Shown here piece after piece: positions 6,307 through 8,704 of a stretch of DNA of 8,704 bases; positions within the stretch are counted from its first letter, which is position 1, and each line of letters opens with the position of its first letter. Source of the stretch: Actinomycetota bacterium (GTDB taxonomy: Bacteria > Actinomycetota > Coriobacteriia > Anaerosomatales > D1FN1-002). The notes below the pieces were generated by a model. That model did not search any database and had not been told where the DNA came from. It saw only the letters and a program-made list of their open reading frames with translations. The stretch spans positions 1 through 8,704 of the forward strand of contig VAUM01000057.1 of the NCBI GenBank assembly GCA_005774595.1. The letters run 5' to 3'. The translations under genes were made by a program, and so were the position numbers.

Positions 6307-6511
6307 ACTCCTTGACGGGCAGGACGTTGACCGCCTTGACGACCAGGCGGACGGTGTCGCCGACGGCCAGGCCCATCTCCTCGAGCGACTCGGTGGTGAG
6401 CACCGAGGCCATCTCGCATGGGCTCACGTCGAACTTCACGAGCGACATGACGTCGCCCTTCTGGACGGCCTTCACCTGTCCGACCACTGCGTTCCGCGCG
6501 CCGTACTGCAT
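6305..6511 (-). CDS. Mop-domain molybdate/tungstate-binding protein (molbindin type)
   Basis: The protein is a 68-residue single Mop (TOBE-type) domain. The N-terminal GARNAVVGQVKAVQKGDVMS matches the family's ARNxxxGxVxxVxxG opening, and LTTESLEEMGLAVGDTVRLV (about 39-58) matches its second half, closing with VKAVNVLPV. Stand-alone Mop proteins are known to form oligomers that bind molybdate or tungstate at subunit interfaces and act as cytoplasmic storage or buffering proteins; related domains occur in ModE and ModC. The start at 6511 is chosen because the domain begins there and a GAGAGG-like ribosome binding site lies 8-10 bases upstream. The reading frame stays open to 6796, but the upstream part is Arg/Pro-rich and would run through the operon terminator. 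No molybdate transporter or molybdoenzyme gene is in the window. Confidence 0.87.
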   Translation of the reverse strand: MQYGARNAVVGQVKAVQKGDVMSLVKFDVSPCEMASVLTTESLEEMGLAVGDTVRLVVKAVNVLPVKE

Positions 6512-6715
6512 CTCGATCGCCCTCTCTCCCGGTGACTGATCGCGTCGTGCGCTGCGAGGCGCGGCGGGTGGCTGCCGCATGGATCCGCGCCCGTGCCCAC
6601 GCTGGTATCTTCTCCTTTCGCGCGTCGCCCTACGCGCCCGGGGCCGGAACGGGGAAGATGACCTGTGAGCGCCGCCGCCCGAGAGGACGTGCGCGATGCG
6701 AGTAGCTTCAGGAGC

Positions 6716-6740
6716 GCTCTCCCGCCGCGGGACCGAGAGC
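6716..6740 (-). terminator. Second hairpin after the envelope operon
   Basis: GCTCTC and GAGAGC arms (6740-6735 with 6721-6716 on the minus strand) enclose CCCG/CGGG pairing. It lies three bases beyond the larger hairpin at 6743-6776, giving a tandem arrangement downstream of the last operon gene. There is no U-run. Confidence 0.45.
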
Positions 6741-6742
6741 CG

Positions 6743-6776
6743 GTCCGGCCGCCGGCGTTCAGGCCGACGGCCGGAC
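6743..6776 (-). terminator. Strong 14-bp hairpin terminating the envelope operon
   Basis: On the minus strand GTCCGGCCGTCGGC pairs with GCCGGCGGCCGGAC across the 6-base loop CTGAAC. All fourteen positions pair, with one G-U wobble. On the plus strand the same position becomes a C/A mismatch, so the stem is better as minus-strand RNA, in agreement with the operon's direction. It starts 25 bases after the stop at 6801. No U-tract follows. Confidence 0.6.
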
Positions 6777-6800
6777 ACCTGAAGCCCGGCGCTCATCGGA

Positions 6801-7286
6801 TCATGCCGTGCCGCCCTGCTCCGCGCGCCGGCCCGCGCGCCTCGCGATGAGGTAGGCGCCGAGGGTCAGCGCGTACGCGGCCGCCCCCAGGCCCATCGTC
6901 GGCAGGAGCGAGGTCCACGGACTCGACGCCGCCGCACCGGACGCCGCACCGGTCAGGCCGTACAGCGGCACCAGGAGTGCGCGCATGAGCGTCATCACCG
7001 CGTACGCTCCCCCGGTCGCGGTCATCGGGACGCTCCACGCCCAGGCGAGCACGGGTGCGCCCGCGACCACCGCGGCCCAGAAGATGGTCGCCGCCGCGGC
7101 GAAGCCCGGTGCGGACGACCGGCCCGACAGCGCGCCCGCGACGGGCCAGAGGCCGACCGCCACCAGCGTGGCGATCGCGCCGGCCGCCGTGGGAAGGCTC
7201 CCCGTCCAGAAACGGCCGTCGTTGGTCACGCCCGCTGTGACCCAGGCGAGCAGCAGGACCGCCGCCGTCACCAGCGTGCGACGCAT
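6801..7286 (-). CDS. Small multi-pass membrane protein, function unknown
   Basis: The 161-residue protein is very rich in Ala, Leu, Val and Gly, with five hydrophobic stretches (about 5-20, 31-53, 60-85, 93-119 and 127-148). It ends in a basic tail, ARRAGRRAEQ, expected to be cytoplasmic. With a basic N-terminus inside as well, five segments do not balance; either the fourth stretch, which contains an internal Met-Arg and a Pro, crosses twice, or the first behaves as a signal sequence. I recognise no family and no charged transport motif. The ATG at 7286 follows the stop of the secreted-hydrolase gene by eight bases, and no good Shine-Dalgarno is seen, suggesting translational coupling. It is the last gene of the operon and is followed by tandem hairpins. 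It may act with the secreted protein in the envelope, but that rests on linkage only. Confidence 0.75.
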   Translation of the reverse strand: MRRTLVTAAVLLLAWVTAGVTNDGRFWTGSLPTAAGAIATLVAVGLWPVAGALSGRSSAPGFAAAATIFWAAVVAGAPVLAWAWSVPMTATGGAYAVMTLMRALLVPLYGLTGAASGAAASSPWTSLLPTMGLGAAAYALTLGAYLIARRAGRRAEQGGTA

Positions 7287-7294
7287 CGCCGAGC

Positions 7295-7921
7295 TCACGG
7301 CAGGCTCGCGGTGATCTTGGTCAGATAGGACTGCGCCTGGATGCGCGGGGTCACCGCGGTGCCGGAATGGTGCTCCCGGGACAACCATCCGGCCTTCGTG
7401 ACGTCCCAGTACGTGCTGTTGCCGTAGACGCGGTACCCGCACCACTCGTACGCATACTCGACCACGCCGTCGCACCGCATGCTCGTGATCTCGGCGGGCT
7501 CGACCCACGTTCCTGCGGTACCGGTGTCGTAGTAGACCTGGTACGCGAGGTTGTAGGGGATGCGCTCGTCGACGAGCCGCCTCGCCACGTACAGGAAGTC
7601 GTCGCGCGCGGCCGAGGTGGGCGCCACCTTGGGGCGATAGGTGCCCTGGTAGGTCTTGCCGTCCGTGAACTCCGGCCAAGTGCCGTACTGCACCCAGTTC
7701 GAACCGCTGCGCGCGTGGATCACGGGCAGCGATCCCGAGTTCCAGTGCGGCAGGGACATCAGCGCCGCATGCCACTGGTCGACTCCGGCGACGATCACGC
7801 CGTTGCGGTAGACCGCGTAGCCCTGGTTCCCCGTCGCGGCGTACGCCGGGCTCGCGAACGCGGCCGAGGCGAGCAGCAGCGCGACGGCGGTCGTGATGAA
7901 GATGCGCTTCCAAGGGATCAT
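7295..7921 (-). CDS. Secreted protein resembling permuted NlpC/P60 (YiiX/YycO-like) cysteine hydrolases
   Basis: The 208-residue protein has an N-terminal signal peptide: basic MIPWKR, a hydrophobic core and SPAYA followed by Ala (cleavage near residue 28). The mature part has a WHAALM segment (His at 51), LPVIHA (His at 69), TYQGTYRPK (about 90-98), a helix from RDDFLYVARRL, then MRCDGVVEYAYE with Cys150. This order (early His with a hydrophobic strand, VIxA strand, yRxk strand, late Cys-D-G-V-V-E-Y helix) is that of circularly permuted NlpC/P60 papain-like enzymes, many of which cleave peptidoglycan peptides or amide/ester bonds. The Cys-Asp-Gly instead of Cys-Ser-Glu/Gly and the unusual third residue leave activity open. 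Start 7921 is preferred over the ATG at 7930, because AGGAG (7931-7935) abuts the latter but is nine bases from the former. The upstream gene ends 15 bases before it, and the ribosome binding site follows that stop directly. Confidence 0.8.
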   Translation of the reverse strand: MIPWKRIFITTAVALLLASAAFASPAYAATGNQGYAVYRNGVIVAGVDQWHAALMSLPHWNSGSLPVIHARSGSNWVQYGTWPEFTDGKTYQGTYRPKVAPTSAARDDFLYVARRLVDERIPYNLAYQVYYDTGTAGTWVEPAEITSMRCDGVVEYAYEWCGYRVYGNSTYWDVTKAGWLSREHHSGTAVTPRIQAQSYLTKITASLP

Positions 7922-7936
7922 CGTGACCATCTCCTC

Positions 7937-8704
7937 TCAGTCCTCGGTCCACTTCGGGTTCAGGGGCGCTCCGTCGCGCGCGATGCGAGCGAGCGCCGCA
8001 TCCAGCCGCTGGACCAGCTCGGGGGATGCGATCCGCTCGCGGACCGCCCCGAGCGGAGCGGCGATCTCGGTGACGGGATGCAGCTCCATCGCTGTGACGG
8101 CCAGCTCGATGGTCGCCGCGTCGGGGTCGTTCCGCAGGGCGTCCCTGATGAGCGCCGCGTTCTGATCGACCGCACCTGCGCGTGCGACGGCGTCTGCGGC
8201 CCCTGACTCGAGCAGAATCCTGAGTGCGTCGAGCGACCGCATGTCCGCGAGAGCGAACGCCGCGGAGTCGCACAGTTCGGGGCTCGTGTCCGGCGCGGCG
8301 AGCACGGTCGCGAGGTGGCGCAGCAGGGCCGACTTCGTGGTGCGGTCGGAGTCGAGCGCGCCGCTCCGGACCAGCACTTTGTACGCGGCCGACAGCCTCA
8401 TGTCCGAGGCCGCGTCCGCGCGGGCGACGGTCGCGAGCGCGAGCCGGCCTGCGGCGGCGGGGTCGGCCTCGCCGAGCTTCTTCAGCGCGTGGAACGCCAG
8501 GTCGTCATCCGGGCCGACCGCTAGGTCGCCGAGGAGCGCGGAGTCCTGCGGTCCGAAGGCATGGTCCGCGACCACGCGTGCCTTCAGTGAGCCGTCGAGG
8601 TCTTCGTCGCGCAAGAGGGCGCGTGCGTCGTCGGTGGCCACCGAGTTCTCGGGGAGGGCCGCCAGCAGGTCGACCATGAGCTCCCTCGACGCGTGCGTCC
8701 GGGT
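7937..8704 (-). CDS. Alpha-helical (HEAT-like) repeat protein, probably 5'-truncated by window edge
   Basis: The visible protein is almost wholly alpha-helical, with paired amphipathic helices of about 30-40 residues per unit, for example DDLAFHALKKLGEADPAAAGRLALATVA, DMRLSAAYKVLVRSGALDS and ELCDSAAFALADMRSLDALRILLESG. This is the style of HEAT or ARM-type solenoids used as protein-interaction scaffolds, but I cannot assign a named family. An ATG at 8677 with AGGGAG a few bases upstream could be the start (246 residues). However, the frame stays open to the window edge with G/C third positions, and the preceding residues (THASRELM) continue the same helix, so I favour a longer protein entering from outside. 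No catalytic motif is seen. It is the first visible gene of the operon, and its stop codon abuts the ribosome binding site of the secreted hydrolase. Confidence 0.75.
   Translation of the reverse strand, partial: TRTHASRELMVDLLAALPENSVATDDARALLRDEDLDGSLKARVVADHAFGPQDSALLGDLAVGPDDDLAFHALKKLGEADPAAAGRLALATVARADAASDMRLSAAYKVLVRSGALDSDRTTKSALLRHLATVLAAPDTSPELCDSAAFALADMRSLDALRILLESGAADAVARAGAVDQNAALIRDALRNDPDAATIELAVTAMELHPVTEIAAPLGAVRERIASPELVQRLDAALARIARDGAPLNPKWTED

Larger units (their letters stand above)
6512..6800. other. Non-coding region between mop and the envelope operon
   Basis: This 289-base stretch holds the two operon-terminator hairpins (6716-6776) and the mop leader. On the minus strand an AAAGGAG Shine-Dalgarno-like run lies at about 6614-6620, but the nearest GTG, eleven bases downstream, opens only a short out-of-frame reading frame overlapping mop, so it is not called as a gene. 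On the plus strand TGG-TATCTT (about 6603-6611) looks like an extended -10, but nothing credible follows it. No tRNA and no riboswitch class that I recognise is present; in particular I could not match the Moco motif. Confidence 0.5.

Noticed and set aside
6512..6720. Molybdenum-cofactor riboswitch before mop
   Set aside because: I looked for the Moco motif because of the Mop gene but could not match its conserved core segments; not reported as a feature.
6512..6796. N-terminal extension of the Mop protein to 6796
   Set aside because: The Mop domain begins at 6511 with its own ribosome binding site. The extension is Arg/Pro-rich and crosses two hairpins of the neighbouring operon.
6665..6850. 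Small plus-strand ORF of 61 codons
   Set aside because: It runs across the terminator hairpins and the end of the membrane-protein gene, with no good ribosome binding site and no recognisable features.
6801..8273. A 490-codon fused frame covering three operon genes
   Set aside because: Only its last 161 codons look like a real (membrane) protein. The rest is antisense-like Arg-rich sequence in the wrong frame of the secreted and helical-repeat genes.

Overview
This is a very GC-rich chromosomal window with dense coding on both strands and G/C at most third codon positions. A leaderless-type promoter and a DnaQ-DinG fusion protein suggest a high-GC Gram-positive bacterium (Actinomycetota). 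An anaerobic lineage such as Coriobacteriia-like groups is possible, but that is inference. I see no mobile element, CRISPR array, tRNA or rRNA. This looks like ordinary chromosome rather than an island.

Layout: (1) 1-1846, minus strand: the first two thirds of a type II cation P-type ATPase, cut by the window edge. Its leader (about 1872-2027, minus) carries a recognisable yybP-ykoY (Mn2+) riboswitch. A predicted terminator overlaps the 3' strand of aptamer helix P1, so the two folds exclude each other and the gene should be ON with Mn2+. A promoter with a 17-bp spacer lies just upstream, and a perfect 10-bp inverted repeat covers its -35 box. The ATPase is therefore best read as a Mn2+ (or Mn2+/Ca2+) exporter. 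(2) 2228-2767, plus: a membrane-anchored protein with an NTF2-like extracellular domain, transcribed divergently from the ATPase. (3) 2891-5821, plus: a DinG-family protein with an N-terminal DEDDh exonuclease, an XPD/DinG-type helicase core and an iron-sulfur cysteine set, probably read from a leaderless mRNA. (4) 5846-6172, minus: a single-domain TfoX_N protein, convergent with dinG. (5) 6305-6511, minus: a 68-residue Mop (molybdate-binding) protein with a 289-base non-coding upstream region. (6) 8704-6801, minus: a compact three-gene operon made of a helical-repeat protein (probably entering from outside the window), a secreted protein resembling permuted NlpC/P60 cysteine hydrolases, and a small multi-pass membrane protein. 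Two tandem GC hairpins follow it.

The best-supported functional story is manganese homeostasis at 1-2100, where promoter, possible operator, riboswitch, terminator and exporter gene fit together. The operon at 6801-8704 is the least characterised part: its linkage suggests an envelope function, but no pathway can be named from sequence alone. The long plus-strand reading frames opposite the ATPase and the minus-strand frames opposite dinG are codon-bias shadows and are not annotated.
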